Source: Chloranthus sessilifolius (taxonomy: Eukaryota; Streptophyta; Magnoliopsida; Chloranthales; Chloranthaceae). From it: DNA of 64,000 nucleotides. The notes under the pieces are model-generated. The model saw nothing but the letters and a program-made list of their open reading frames with translations. It made no database searches and was not told the origin of the DNA. Positions within the stretch are counted from its first letter, which is position 1, and the number at the start of each line of letters is the position of its first letter. Positions 1 through 13,135 of this stretch are shown here, piece after piece. Position numbers and translations under genes: made by a program. The stretch lies in NCBI GenBank assembly GCA_021018995.1, contig CM037598.1, positions 71,194,671 to 71,258,670 of the forward strand, given 5' to 3'.

Positions 1-149
1 GAACATCAATTGTAACTAAAAAGAATACTTCAAAAAAATTATACCATGTGGTACAATTTCGAGTCAAAGCTTGCATCCCTAGACAATAGTAACCAAGTTC
101 ATATTCAGTAATATTCAACAGAGATCAGTTCAGTCTAATTCGGGTAAAT

Positions 150-1045
150 TTGGAAGGATTACGAAAAAATTCAGGAAATTTGAGAATTATAAAATAATAA
201 TAATAAATTCTTAAAATATACAAAAAAAACAAACTTAACCTATTTAAAGTTTAAAATGATGCTTTTAAGCAATAGAATTATTGCATTGCATATCCAAATT
301 AACAATCCATAATTATAAATTTAAAGAATAATATAGAGAATGATTGAAACATGTATCACAAACATAAAAATAACGAAAATTCCGCAAATTTTAAATAAAT
401 AAATAAACAATTGGAGAAATGTTGAATCGCCCGAATATTTGGCGAGAATTTTAGAAGACCGCCTATTTGGGATATTTCGCTGATGATTAATTCGTAGAAT
501 TTTGTGATAGGGGTTTAGACTAGTCTAAACCTGACTATACCAGGCCTAAACAGAGTTCACAACTTAAAAGGGCCAGTTCAGGCCCCATTTTCGGAAAAAA
601 AAATTCAGTAAAATTTGGGGATTTTAAAAAATAATTATAAATTCTTAAAATGTACAAAAAACAAACTTTAACATATTTAAAGTTAAAAACATGTTTTTAA
701 GCAATAAAATTAGTGCATTGCATAACCCACATGCATTAACAACCCATAATTATAAATTTAAAAAAAAAACAATACAAAGAATGATTGAACCATGCATCAC
801 AAACATAGAAATAAGGAAAAATTATGCTAAATTTTGTAAAAGATTCTGGGGAACTGCTGAATTGGTCATATAGTCTGCGAGAAGTATAGCAGACCACCCA
901 CCTATTTGGAGTATTTCGCCGATGATTAATTCATAGAATATTGTGATAGAGGCCTTGACTAGTCTAAACCGGACAGTACCAGGCCTAAACAGGGTTCACA
1001 GCTTAAATGGGCCAATACAGGCTAGGTTCAGGCCCCCATTTAACC
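150..1045. repeat. Tandem duplication, unit about 435 bp
   Basis: Two diverged head-to-tail copies, about 150-585 and 586-1045. Landmarks shared at an offset of 432-438 bp are the AAACTTAACCTATTTAAAG-like stretch (231 and 663), the GATTAATTCGTAGAATTTTGTGATAG-like stretch (about 485 and 922) and the block with ACCAGGCCTAAACAG near 540 and 978. No coding frame is conserved between the copies. They probably lie in the 3' noncoding part of the CACTA element. Confidence 0.7.
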
Positions 1046-1784
1046 CCCCCTCCCTCCTCCACCAATAAAAAAAACTAACTAACAAAACAAAACCCATACG
1101 CAAAAAACACCACTATTTTTCTACATTTAGATGTAGTAAGTTGAAAGATTGGATAGGCACAAGGAAATGTGGTCCACCTAAAGAAGAGTATAAAGTTTCT
1201 TCTCTATATAACTGCCTTGCATTCAATCCTTTCCACAACCAGGTGTCAAAGACATTTAAAAGATCTCACAAGTACAACGGAATCCCCAGATGAAGGAAGG
1301 AACGCTCCCCATTAAACACACAAACACAGAGAGATGAATAATATACACACCTTTCGGTCCTCATATTGAAGAAGATTGCATAAAGTGGGAACAACCACCA
1401 AGACAAGAGAAGACCAATCTAAAGGAAGTTTCGTGCATATGTTTGGATCTGCAAAAATAAGTTTTCATAAAAAATAATTGCGATTTATATGAATTATTTT
1501 ACAAATATTTGGATATTAATGGGGATATCCCTTTCCCCTCCTCCTTTTTCCGGGCTTGGGACTGGCAATGCAAACAACATTGCATTGGCGGAGTTAAAAA
1601 GGGGTTAAATAATATGAATATAACCTAACATTATCTTAATTTATAGCAAAAACACAAAAAAGATTTCAAGAAAATGATAAGATATGTCTCAATAGGTCCA
1701 ACAAAAGTAACATAAAGTTCAGAAGATGCAACAGGCATGTCCAGCAGATAGAATCTAATAAAATTAGGTCTTACGGGTAGGCCA
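1046..1784. other. Noncoding stretch, CACTA 3' region
   Basis: No gene is seen. It contains a C-rich run near 1046-1060, A-rich stretches and ordinary AT-rich sequence. It lies downstream of the TNPA-like stop codon on the minus strand. A CACTA string at 1111 is not the element terminus: it lacks the ACA flank, the matching terminal repeat and the expected LTR sequence to its left. Confidence 0.5.
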
Positions 1785-3264
1785 CTAAATTATACTTCCC
1801 ACTGCATTTCCTAAGGTCCCTTCTTCTTCTCGCAATTGCACATCAGGAAAGAAGACAGTATCTACAATGATATCATGTAAACCCTCCTCAGCATGTGTCG
1901 CTGATGGTCTTCCTTCAGCGGTGATATCTTGCCTCCATATCAATTTACGATGGCCACCTTGTTGTGTCGAAGATGTGTCCGTTGGGGGATCCTATAAAGA
2001 ATATTATTAAACTATTACATTAAAGCAAATATTGGATAATATAAATAAATATTAAATTAATACCTGCGAAGATGAACCCATGCTTTGGGGGGTGGAAGGT
2101 GTTCAAATATTGGAATGAGGGGCTTGTGAATTCCTCATCCACTCGTGCAGGTGAAGTACTGTCTCTGATAACTTACTATATTGCGACTGCAAGGTCTCCT
2201 GAGTTGATTGTTGCTTTCGTATCGTGCTCATATAAGGCCTTGTGTACTTGACCCGAGTCTTTGGGGCACCAAAACCCATTCCCTTCACCTGGCCTCTTAA
2301 ATCAGGACAAAGTATCTATATAAATAAAATTATTAGTATATATAGAACAATTTTCAGTAAAATAAGTAGAGATTCAATGAAGGTAAAAAGAAAACTCACA
2401 GTGGCAACAGTGTCATTGTCTAAATCTTTCTCAGCAGATTCAGGATTTGAAGCATGTAAGGCCTTTACTGCAATCTACAAGATAAATGCAAAATAGTGAA
2501 GATATATTTAGAGATTAATCCAAATGATATTATTCTTACCACATGCAGGTCTAAAGCGGTGCCATCTTTTCCTGAATGGGAAGTCAGCCACAAAGTTGTC
2601 CTATCAGGACTCTTCCCAGTTTTCTCCCTCTGCTCATAAAGGATCAACAACATAGATAAGAGATTGTTTAGTGATTAATGAAATATTGTTATTATAAATA
2701 ATAATTCCATACCAATTCTTCTGCAACTCTGGCCTGCCCCTTTCTGCCAGAGCGGTGAATACTTTTCATCCTTTTCCTACTTTGACTACCAGATGAACTC
2801 TTTGATTGGTATTCGGGTGAGGAAAAGTAAGTAATAAGTCAATTCCAATCTTCCTCCCTAACACCCGGTGGCGTATTAGCTTTTCTATCGTATCATTACT
2901 ATATTTTTTATAGTGGTTAGTACATAGTATGCTCTTCCACTTTTTCTATAGGTTGCCCACCTTAGACATGAACCATCCTTTCCTTTCTTCCGAAGTAATA
3001 TATTCAAGCTGGGAACAAAATCATTTAGTTAGTAGTAGTTGAATATTTACTTTAATTGAAAAATTAACGGGACATAAGTAATTCAAATATACTCACAGCG
3101 ACAACATTCCAAACTTTCTCTTTAACCTCCAAGGGAACTTCTTTCCACTTTTTTATAGTTGGAGAAACGTACATCCTCATACTACGACCAATGCATGAGG
3201 TCATTTGCACTGCATGGGGCCCTGTGGGGCTAGAACTATTGAAACTTACCTCAACAGGGGCCAT
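1785..3264 (-). pseudogene. TNPA-like (Transposase_24 / Ptta-En-Spm) gene, broken
   Basis: This is the second gene of the CACTA element, read leftwards. Exons with plausible GT/AG borders are 3097-3264 (starts MAPVEVS, contains WKEVPLEVKEKVWNVV), about 2714-3010, 2540 to about 2637 (GKSPDRTTLWLTSHSGKDG), 2400-2474, 2064-2315 (QVKGMGFGAPK) and 1785-1991, ending at TAG. The motif order matches the plant Transposase_24 family, thought to bind CACTA subterminal repeats. In-frame stops occur at VGNL*KKWK, EEDWN*LITYF and NI*TPS; the first two lie at or beside positions where relatives usually have Trp. The family assignment is from remembered motifs; exon limits are inferred from splice signals. 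Confidence 0.7.
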
Positions 3265-3550
3265 ATATCACTGTCATATATAATTTCACCAATTAAGATA
3301 GTCATATGAATCTAAAATGTAAAGTATTAATAAAGATAACAATCAAACAATCAATATAAAGATAATCACTTTAAATTATAATTTGGAAAAATTTATTCAT
3401 TGCACACTGATCAAACAATCAATAACAAGTTCTATGATATCTATGTCACTCAAACTTATAATGATAAATGGGGAATAAAGTCAACAATAAAGATATACAA
3501 TACTATATATTTATGGGAACAAAATTAATCCTTACATATTGATCAAGCAT

Positions 3551-6500
3551 TTATCCTTGCACATCTTCTATGTTATCATCTTCTATGGGTGAGAGAATTT
3601 CATTCATTCTTATTTGGAAGACTAATGGGTCCTCATAGACATCTACATCCCTATTCATTCGTTTTGGAGCATCCAAGACAACATACGATTTCTCCTCCTC
3701 GGGCTTCATATGATCATTGCAGTAGAATACTTGAGTTGTCTGAGAAGTAAGGATAAATGGTTCATCTTCTTCTTTTGTCTTTCTCTGTAATCTATCTAAA
3801 TCAATAATCCGTAAATTTGTATTTGGGTCAACTTTACATCCATTGACACTATCATCAACACGTACCCAATCACAGTAAAATACTGTTTCTTTGAAGTCAT
3901 AGTAATCCAACTCCAAAATTTGTTGGATTATACCATAGTACATGACATCCTCAACCATGGGGTTCGTGTCCCTAGGGCCTGACACACATGTAGTTAAAGC
4001 CTCCAAGGAGACCCCGCTATTTTGGGTCGTCATATTCTTTTCCGACTCGGCTGTATGAAATTCATACCCATTTACAAAATATGCATTATATAAAATTGTT
4101 GTAAACTTTGGGCCATCAACAAGTCTTTTCAAGGTAGAATTTTCTACAATTTGTAATTGTTGCTTAAGCCACGGAATGTATTCCATAACCATATCTCTAC
4201 GCAGATTACTTCTACCCTGAGTAGGTATGTGGCTTTGTCGGTATGACTGGTACTTCCTGCACGTGAAAAAAATCATGATTGTGAATGTGAACTAACCTAA
4301 CTCACAAACTATTTATATAAATAATTGAAATCTTATTTTTCCCACTCGGCATTGCCTGCAAACTGGCTCAATACCCATTTCCTTGCTTGTTTGTTCTTTA
4401 CATTATCAAGGAAATATTGCTTTCCTTTTTTATCTATAGGATAGCCGCATTCATTTTGATCATCCAAACGCCCTCGCTTATGACTTCCATTACTACCGTC
4501 GGGGATGAAATTCATTGAGTATGTCATTGCCTCATCCATTAAGTAGCACTCTGTAATACATCCCTCTGGATAAGTTTAATTCACTATGTATCGTTTATAC
4601 ATTTTCATCTTCCTGATACATTTGTTATTAATTAGAATTAATATATAAGAAGTCAAACTAAAAATAAATATGTCTAAATGATTTATTTACCTTTCAAAAG
4701 GATACATCCATCTATATCTAACAGGTCCACAAATTTGAGCCTCCTCCACCAAGTGCACAACAAGATGTATCATAGATACAAAAAAAGAAGGTGGGAAGTA
4801 CATCTCAAATACGCATAATGTTTCAACTATGTTTTCTTTTATCTTCAATAGTTCTGCACAGTTTATGACCTTCGAACATAACACATTGAAGAATATTGAC
4901 AAATTTTGATTAGCCGCACGTAATGCCTTTTGATCTGGCTTTTTAAAAGCATGCATCAGTAAAACGGGTAGGAGTTGTTGCATGAGGATGTGATAGTCGT
5001 GTGACTTGAAATTTTTTAGTTCCCCATCCTTTAAATTCACATTATGTTTCCAATTTCTGCTATACCCGATAGGGACCTTTAAATGATATAAAGTTTCATA
5101 AACTATTTTTTTCTCTATTGGGGAAAGAGTGTACGAAGCTTGAGGACATGTGATCTTGTCATTCCTAACTTTAGGCCATAATTTTTTCCAATGACCAGTG
5201 AATCCCATATACTCTAAATCTTGACAAGTTGCAAGTTCATCCTTAGTCTTACCCTTTATGTTCATAATTGTTGCAAAGGGAGTTTCTGCCATATTTTTTT
5301 CGATGTGCATCACATCCAGATTGTGGCGAATAGGTAATTTCTGTACACATAAAGGACATTTCAATAGCCAAGATTCATGCATATGAAGAATAATGTATAT
5401 AATGTAAGTTAAAAAATGATTTTAACAAACCTCCTAGTATGGCAAGTCAAAAAAGCATGACTTCTTTGTCCATGGGGTATCATCATTTTGACACTTCTTT
5501 CTCTTCTGACCTGTTGGATCCTTTCCGAACTTGGTCTCGATAGTTTGCAATTTACATAGTAGTTCAGAACCACTCAAGCGCCGAGGAGACAAGCGAAGTT
5601 CCTCCTTGCCATTAAATTGTGATTTTTTCTGCCTACGGGAGTCCGACATCTTTAAAAAAAATTTATGCCCCATGTAAGCAAACTTCTTTCCATGTGTCAA
5701 CCACACTGATTTTGTCCCTTCACAACAAACAGGACAACCATATCTTTCAGCGGTCCTGCATCCCGATAAATGAGCATATGCTGGAAAATCATGGATCGCC
5801 CATAACAGAATAGCTCTCATAGTGAATTTATTTTTATTATAAGAATCGTACACAACTGTTCCGATCGACCACAAATCATTCAACTCTTCAATGAGCGGTT
5901 GCAAGTAGATGTCAATGTCATGCCCAGGACCATTTTTACCAAGAATCAATAGTGATAGCATCGTAAACTCTTTCCGCATGCATAAAGAATGTGGAAGATT
6001 ATATGGAATGATTATGACAGGCCAACAACTGTAAGAGTTATTCTTATTACCAAAAGGATTGAATCCATCTGTTGCAAGTCCCAAACGAACATTACGTTCC
6101 TTGGCAGCAAAGTCACTCCATATACTATCTACTTGTTTCCAACATGACGAATCCACAGGATGGCGCATGGTTGCTTCATTGGGTACTGATCATGCTTTTG
6201 CATGCCACGTCATATCCTTTGCAATCCATGGAACACTGTACATTCTTTGCAATCTAGGAGTTAATGGAAAATCTTAGTTTTTTTCATGGTGCCCGTTTAT
6301 TATTCACTTTATGTCAATCACCGGCTTCCACCTACTTTCACCACAAGTAGAACATTCATCGCGTTCTGCGTGCTCTCTCCAATAAAGTATACAATTATTT
6401 CGACATGCCTGAATTATCTCACACTTCATACGCAAGGACTTGATCATTTTCTTAGCAGTATATGTTGTCTCTGGCAAAGTATTCTCTTTGGGTAAAATCC

Positions 6501-7101
6501 TTTTAATCAACTTTAACAATTCAGTGAAACTATTATCTAACCATTGATGTCTAGCCTTCATGCTCAGTAACTCAATAGTCACTTCGCTTTCACATGAGGG
6601 AAATAAGGGTTGTACTGTATCCTCCATCACCTTCTGAAAATTAATATTCTTAGGTAAATCATCTTCAACATCTCCAAGCACTTCATCCATGAATGTATGC
6701 TCACTGACCCCAACATCTTGATTTTCTGGTAGATGACCAAATGTGTTATTCACCATATTGATAATTTCTGGGACTTGATTGTTAGTGTAGTTATTGATGG
6801 GTGTACCAACCCCTTCAGCTATATGCCTTTGGGGAAAGCTCTCTCCATGATGGACCCATGTCGTGTACTGCTGCCATATCCCATCACATATTAAATGTTC
6901 TTTAATAGCAGCAAGTATTTTTCTTCCTTTTACAATATTATGACAATACTTACAAGGACAACAATACCAATCTTCGGTCCCTAATTTATCGCTATTGGCT
7001 TTTATAAAATTAATGAATGAGTTAACTCCTTCTATGTATTTAGATGTATGCCTTCCAGCGCTCATCCACTCTTTGCTCGTAGGTATGGGTATCGAAGACA
7101 T
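3551..7101 (-). pseudogene. TNP2-like CACTA transposase, broken
   Basis: The transposase gene of the CACTA element. From the ATG at 7101 it reads in order: an N-terminal transposase-associated Cys-rich domain (6304-7101, WYCCPCKYCHN); the Transposase_21 core (about 5434-6280, LGLATDGFNPFG, MRHPVDSSCWK, CRTAERYGCPVC); a DUF4218-like part (4687-5382, IRHNLDVMHIEKN); a short conserved piece ending near 4333; and a DUF4216-like C-terminus (3551-4276, FKETVFYCDWVRVD). A likely intron spans about 5343-5431 (GT...ACAG), another about 4600-4687. In-frame stops occur before SVPNEATM, in DLPY*E and in VN*TYPEG. Order and size fit full-length TNP2, but the frame is interrupted, so it is probably inactive. 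Confidence 0.85.
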
Positions 7102-8833
7102 CTACAATAAATAAGTTCGTTGTTAGAGAGAACATGATAAATTATGTTTTGATCGTATGATAAATTATGTTTTCATATAAAATTCAAGATATTGCCCTAC
7201 TAGAATTTCGCAAAGTGATTTTTTTCGAAAGAAACCAAGAAAAAACAAAGAACACAATATGCCATGATCTAAGATGGAAGGAACTTTGGAAAAACGTTAT
7301 TCTAAGAAAGCGAAATTGTTGGTTGAAATTATAGCAAGATGGATGCTCGATAGATTCACAAATTGGTAGTAGAAGAATCCCAATTGGCTGACAATGTTGT
7401 GTTTGCCTAAAAAACAAAGAAGCATTATTCATTTATTCCTAGATGTTGGCATATCTTAGCTGTCTTGGGGCTATTTTGCATCAATGTTAGGCATTCCAAT
7501 CAACTTTAGATTGCTTCAAAGTAGGGTCCATAAAAGGAGCTCACTTGGGAATGAATCATAGTTTGGTACCTTATGGTCTTCTATTTGTTTGGTAGTTTTT
7601 TAGAGATTTGCAACAAGGGAACTAGATTCATTATGGTGATTACAGTTTAAGGATGGTTAATGATATAATTGATATAATGGTAAAATAATTGATACAGTTT
7701 AGGCATTCCAAACTTGTTAAGTATTTATTTTTAATTCGGTAAAATAAAAAAAACAAGCCTATTTTCAATCAATTTTAGGAAAACATGCCATGGTAGTTCA
7801 ACCATTATTTTAACAAGACGAATCCTTGAGATGTCGTGGTAGAAAGCATGAGTAAACTTTGATAAGACGAATCCTTGACATGAGGCATAGTGTAAGTTGT
7901 TCTCTTTAAGATGATTCGCACCCCATTATTGATTAATCCAATGATGCCATGAGATTCCCGACGAGTCGCCCTCATAATACAACTCATAGATAACACAAAC
8001 CAATCTGACCCTTAATCGTACACTAATAAGGATCATACATCACACCATTGTTTTGTCCAAATTAAATAAAATAAAAATAAAAGAAAGATAAGATAAGCGG
8101 ACTGGTCTTTTTCAGAAGAGAAAACAAGAGTTGTGTTAGGGTTTTCCTTTTGCGATAGAGTTTTTAGTAATAAGTGGAAATAGAAAAGAATGTATGCACA
8201 ACAGATAAAAAAAGTCTAAAAAAGGTTATGGGAAAGGTGAAATTATAGGGTCTTTAGAGGAAAAATGAATTTGATAGGGTCGATTCTGTAAATTTCCCTT
8301 AAATTAAACGTTGTTTATAGGACCAGACCAGACCCAACCTAGCGCGTGTACATTGAAACACAACACCAACTGATTTAATATTTGAGCATTGAATCATACT
8401 ATAGAGATCATGTTTTGTTCCAATTTTTACCCTTAGCCTTAATATCAAAGGGCTTAATGGTGTTTTCAAGTGACACAAGTCAAAAAAATAAAAAAAAAAT
8501 CTTTTAATTAAGGTGCCATAGCGCAATATTTAGGTGCAAGTAGACACTCCCAATGATAAATTTATAGGAGGCAATGCAAGGGAGCGATTGTTTGCACAGG
8601 AGATTTGTGTTGTAGCACATAGTTCAAGAAGAAAGACTTGCTGTGTCACGTAGAACAACATCTAAACTGCCTGATTTTTAGGCCATGAAGTAAAGATCTT
8701 TGATTAGGGGATACAAATTTTACCTCAAAAATAAAAATTGGAAGAAAAATTGGCCCACCGAACCAGCCCAAAGCTGGACCAAAATCGATCCAAAAATAAA
8801 GAAAACTGAACCGATTCAAAATAAAAAAAAAAT

Positions 8834-8865
<32 letters not shown>

Positions 8866-9315
8866 GTTACAAAAATTGAAAATGAACTGTACAGAACCGA
8901 ACCAACCCAACTTTTCCGATTTCAGTTCGGTTACTGTTTACGTTGAACAAAACTGGAAAGTAAAAATTTCAGTTTTGATTCAATTTGTTTGAATGAATCT
9001 GTAACCCTATCCAAAAAAAAATAATAATAATAAGAGTCTCTTGATTCGGAAGAACAAGTACCAAAGCAGATTCAACCCATTGAGCTTCTGTCAAACAACC
9101 CCATCATCTCAAAAAATAACTTTAGTTCAATACCCAAACGAACCCAATTTATAAAATAGATGGATCAACATTAAAAAAAAAAAAAAAAAAAAAAAAGATC
9201 ACAAGATGGATCACAAAATAGAACTAACAAACCTTATCAAAGAGGAGAACACAATGTTGTTTTCTATCAAGCATCACATAAATTTAAAAATAATAATAAT
9301 AAAAAGAATATTACC
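7102..9315. other. CACTA 5' noncoding region, no gene seen
   Basis: Lies between the transposase ATG and the terminal repeats. AT-rich, with long A runs at about 8823-8865 and 9173-9196 and an AACCGAACC-like stretch near 8760-8940. Several short open frames here show no recognisable motif. A promoter or leader intron for the TNP2-like gene could be here, but nothing decisive is visible. Confidence 0.45.
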
Positions 9316-9660
9316 TTTCAATGGGCGACAATGGAGATCGACAACACAAAGACGACAATGGAGATCGGCTTGATCGGCGGCGAATGATAATGGAGATCGA
9401 CGGGATCGAATCTGCAACAATCGATAGCAGCGACAATGGAGATCGACGGGATCGAATCAAGGGTTATTTTATTTTTTAGAGAGATGAGAGAGAGAGAGAG
9501 GGAGAGGAAGAGATGGGCTTAGAGGGGCGGCGGCAATGGAGATCGCGGAATGGATCTTAGGGTTAGGGTTTTTTTAGAGAGATGGGAGAGGGAGAGGGAG
9601 AGGGAGAGGGAGAGGGAGAGGGCGGTTGAGAGAGGGGTTTAGTTTAGCTAAGGGTTTTAA
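9316..9660. repeat. ACAATGGAGATCG repeats and (GGGAGA)n microsatellite
   Basis: ACAATGGAGATCG or a close variant occurs five times (near 9327, 9353, 9388, 9430 and 9530), twice followed by the same ACGGGATCGAAT. A purine-rich run follows, with GAGAGA near 9480-9505 and about six GGGAGA units at 9581-9622. On the element's strand this is a CT-rich leader just inside the 5' end. Confidence 0.7.
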
Positions 9661-9884
9661 GTTTTTTAGAGAGAGAGAGACGGGTTATGTTAGATGAGTT
9701 AAGCGCTTGGCATCGTGAAAATAAGACGTTTTTTGCTGTCTTATTAATGGTCTTAAATTTCGTGCTTAGTTGGTAGTGTGTGACCGTCCTATTACAAAAT
9801 TTAAGACAACTACATATTGTCTTACTTAAAGACGAAAAATAGCAGTCTAATTTTATGTCTTTTTTTGACCTTTTTAACGTAGTG
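9661..9884 (-). repeat. CACTA terminus with subterminal TAAGAC/GTCTTA repeats
   Basis: The last 14 bases, ttttaacGTAGTG with its T run, form the 5' terminus CACTACGTTAAAA on the minus strand. The preceding 180 bp carry AAGAC or GTCTT in both orientations at least seven times (AATAAGACG, TGTCTTATT, GGTCTTAAA, TTTAAGACAA, TTGTCTTAC, TTAAAGACG, ATGTCTTTT). This is the layout of CACTA subterminal repeats, the expected binding sites of the TNPA-like protein. Confidence 0.75.
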
Positions 9885-11253
9885 ACAGGAATATTAAATC
9901 TAGGGAGATCAAATGGCATCCAAGAGGTCTACCAGTTAAGTGGGTGAGCTATTCTCATCTACACAAAGTCGATCAAGCACCAAATGAAACCAGAGGAACT
10001 ATAGATCTAATTACAGCAGTTAAACCAACATTACATTGAATTAAACTAACCATATAATGAAATGCCCTCAGATTTGTAGTCTATGCAACATCCAACCCTC
10101 AATAACACTCTCAGCTTTTCCCAATTACAGACTAAACCTCCCTCGTTGCTGCTCCAAAGAAATTAGCCAACCATGGTTGGGCTAAAAGGAAGAATAGAGA
10201 ATTTCGATGCAAGCTCTGATCTCCAGAATTGATCCCCTTTTTCTAGCGGCTTCCCTTCCTTTTATAGCTTTCCTCCTCTGCCTAAGATCCATTTTTCCCG
10301 CCAATTACAGCTTCCAGAATAATCTTGTTATTCCCTCTTTTATTCCCCTTCTAGAAGGCTCTTTCAGTTAGTTAGAGTTCGGGGAGAGCATGTGGGTCAG
10401 TTAGGGTTTCCCAGGACACTTTTAGAGACTTCATGCCGGTCACCAGAGTGCCTCGAATTGCGTGCAACAGGTCACCAACTTGCAGCGTATATACAGTAGC
10501 TTTTCTGAGAAGTCCTTCAATCAATTTCGATAGGTTCCTGTGGCTTTTGACAGGTTCCAAACAGGCCTTCTGTTCCTTTCCCTAGGATTCAGGATCCTTT
10601 CTATAGGTTCCAATAGGTTGGATTGAGAATAAAGTTCCAGCAACCGCAGCCTTCATCTAGTGTGTTCGACAGGTTGGGGGTTCCTTTCGACAGGTTGATC
10701 TATGCGTAATGAGTTTCAATAGGTTTGCTTCTAGTTCCTGTCGACAGGTTCCATCAGCTTTCGATAGGTTCACCAACTGAGCTGCAACAACCATTCAATA
10801 AGTGGTATTTGCGTGATAGGTTCCAGGATCCTTTCGACAAGATCTCTTTAAGCTCCAGGGGACCTTTCGATAGGATGCTTCCTGCTTGCTTTCAACTGTC
10901 CGATATGTTCCAGATCCTATCGAATACTCTAATCTCCATGACTTCTTCCTTTTCAGCCTTCAGATCCTATCGATAGGTTATTTTCAGCTTGATTTTCCTC
11001 TTTCAACGTTGCTTTACTGTTGTTGCATGCCCTAAGTGGGCATTGGAGTGGAACCTTCTTGTGTGCCATAGTTGAGCCAGAGCTGTAGTGAGAAATGGAC
11101 TTTCTTATGGAGCATTTTTGGGTGGATTTCTGCACTATGATTGCTTTTTATTGCTATCTGCAAAACATGCTCATCATACACTTATTAGTCTACTCACAGG
11201 TCTATCAAAGCTCATGTTAAAGGGTGAAAAGCGATACTTTTCATTGATTAACA
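9885..11253 (-). repeat. Left (3') LTR of element 1, interrupted by CACTA
   Basis: Aligns along its length with 20738-22103 (1369 versus 1366 bp). The missing 635 bp belong to the other side of the CACTA insertion. It carries the TATA-like CTATAAAA on the minus strand near 10257-10267 and about 14 copies of CGATAGGTT/GACAGGTT between 10520 and 10980. It ends ...TGATTAACA. Many substitutions, mainly C/T and G/A, separate it from the right copy, so the insertion is not recent. Confidence 0.9.
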
Positions 11254-11268
11254 CACCCCCAAACCTAA
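11254..11268 (-). promoter_or_regulatory. Polypurine tract of element 1
   Basis: Plus strand CACCCCCAAACCTAA directly right of the left LTR; on the element strand TTAGGTTTGGGGGTG immediately before the 3' LTR. This is the primer for plus-strand DNA synthesis. Element 2 has the same tract at the same place. Confidence 0.85.
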
Positions 11269-13135
11269 GCTTTGCTAGTCCCTGAGCAAAGAAAAAATAA
11301 AGAAAAATAAATTGTCACTTTTGTAGAGAGCACAGATGCATTTAGCATATGCATAAGCCTTTTAAACCCCTAGGTGATCTCTAGTGGAGGAGTGAAGTCT
11401 CCTGAGGGTTTTCAGTGAAGGTACCCACAAACTTCTCCAATCAAATCAGTTAGTCCTAGTGCAAAATGATAAAACAGAGTTTAAATTCAAATAAAATAAA
11501 TTCCACACCATGTGCATTTAAGTCTAGAGGATTTTTAGAAAATAAATCATCAATTTAAAACCTGAAATTCTGCTGTAACTCCTTCATTATCAATCAGTCC
11601 ATGTCAAGGCATTGGGTTTGAAAATTCATGCAGAGTTCACCTTTAATTTAAGAATTCTATTTTTGATAATCCCCCAAACAATCAGAATTTAGACCCAAGT
11701 CTTACCAGGGTTATTCACTCACAACAAAATTGAAGGGTGCATCATTTCACACAGCTCAAGAGCAGTTACAGCCCTCAAATAGGATTGTAAGCATGAGCAT
11801 AGGCATTGCTCTAATTCCTAAATTTTTTTAACTCTTTTCACCATAGATTAAACAAATCCTCATCTCCACATGACAGCTCAATCCAATTTCAGATCAGTAA
11901 GGACTTTATATTGGGTTGTAATGTGGCTTATGGGTGAAATTTGTAAAAGAATAAAGGGTATAATAGGATTCAAAATTGAGAAATCAGTAAAAGTGAGGAG
12001 GTGGTCCAGACAACACCTTCTTCATTTCAGCACAATTCCATCTACTTCTTGAATTTTTAGATTTGAAGTGATCAGTTTCTAATCCTTATTTCAATCGTTC
12101 AATGAAATGATTTCTCTTTCTCATTCTTTTTCTTTGATTTTCTATTTTTATTTTTTTTTATATAGGCTGGAATGCCACAATACCATCAAATGTGTTTCCT
12201 TCTTTTTCAAACAAATTTTAAACCTTGCTCCTCTAACCTCACTTCTCCTCCCATTTTTTAATTTCTCAGATTGAGGGTGAGCTGAAATAGGTCAAAAGGT
12301 TTTGGGTTCACATTCTTCTGGCTTTCATGAAGGAAAACTGGGATTTTTGGGCTCAAAAGGTGTGTATCAAGGGCAGTTCAAAGGTGGGGCATTTTAGCTC
12401 AAACTATCCAAGGAATGACCTTACTTCATGTCCTCAATATCATCAATGTTGTCAAGCTGTTTTAACTTGGATTTGCCTAACTTCTAGTGAGCAAAACTAG
12501 ATCCAATCAGTCTATAGAGCAGAAAAATTGCCAAGACACTCTTCAAAGAAAATTTTTCAGGCCCAAATCTCACTGGATATGGCCTTCCATCAAATTTTCT
12601 GGGGAGTATCCTCACAGTTTTCTCTCACTTCAGGTTCACTTAACATCAATTTCTGAAAATTCTTGACATTTGCTTCATGAGAAATGTTAAATCTACAACT
12701 CATTTCAGTTTTACAAAGTTTTTAATTTCCTCATTTTTTTTCAAAAATCAGGTGGGAAATTACTTTATTTTCAAAAACATTTTTTTTTTAACATTGTTGC
12801 ACTATCATTAACTCATTTTATTGGCACACCTACCACACCCCCAAACCTAAATTAAATAGTGTCCTAACTGTTGAGAGAGGATGGCAGCAATGAACAGGTA
12901 AGACATAATATTAGAAAGCAAAGAGAAACAGAAATTGAAAGCACACAATCACAGATGGCATCAAAAAGACATTCCATTAAAAATAAAGCTCCACTATAGA
13001 TCTAAGAATAATCTCTACATATTAACAAAATACGCTGTCAACAGCAAAATTCTTCTTCCCCCTGGCGTAGGGATATCCTCACCCTGCTTCAGGTGGAAGA
13101 GGAACTGCAAGCCAGGGGGGTGGGAAAATGAAAGA
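11269..13135. other. 3' noncoding region of element 1
   Basis: No gene is seen. The first 170 bp (TTTGCTAGTCCCTGAGC..., GTCTCCTGAGGG near 11400) are related to the same place in element 2 (48140-48310), so this is a conserved 3' tail of the family. The rest is AT-rich. A second PPT-like tract at 12834-12848 is listed separately. Confidence 0.6.
12834..12848 (-). promoter_or_regulatory. Second PPT-like tract inside element 1
   Basis: Plus strand CACACCCCCAAACCT, on the element strand AGGTTTGGGGGTGTG. It is nearly identical to the real PPT but lies 1.58 kb from the LTR, just downstream of the small 3' ORF. It could be an internal plus-strand primer or the relic of an older PPT. Confidence 0.5.

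Larger units (their letters stand above)
1..9884 (-). mobile_element. CACTA (En/Spm-type) DNA transposon, left end outside window
   Basis: A minus-strand CACTA element holding a TNP2-like gene (3551-7101) and a TNPA-like gene (1785-3264). Its right terminus on the plus strand is ...TTTTTAACGTAGTG at 9871-9884, so the element begins CACTACGTTAAAAAGG on its own strand. The following ACA (9885-9887) lies in the LTR of the neighbouring Athila-like element; the intact LTR copy has the same ACA at 20738-20740, so ACA is the expected 3-bp target duplication. The LTR part that should lie beyond the left terminus (matching 20103-20737) is not present in 1-1780. The left end is therefore outside the window, or has been lost. 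Both transposition genes carry stops, so this copy is probably not autonomous. Confidence 0.8.

Noticed and set aside
691..873. 60-codon plus-strand frame
   Set aside because: Lies in the 435-bp duplication but is not conserved in the other unit.
1111..1120. CACTATTTTT as the left terminus of the CACTA element
   Set aside because: It does not match the right-end inverted repeat, has no ACA before it, and the sequence to its left is not the interrupted LTR.
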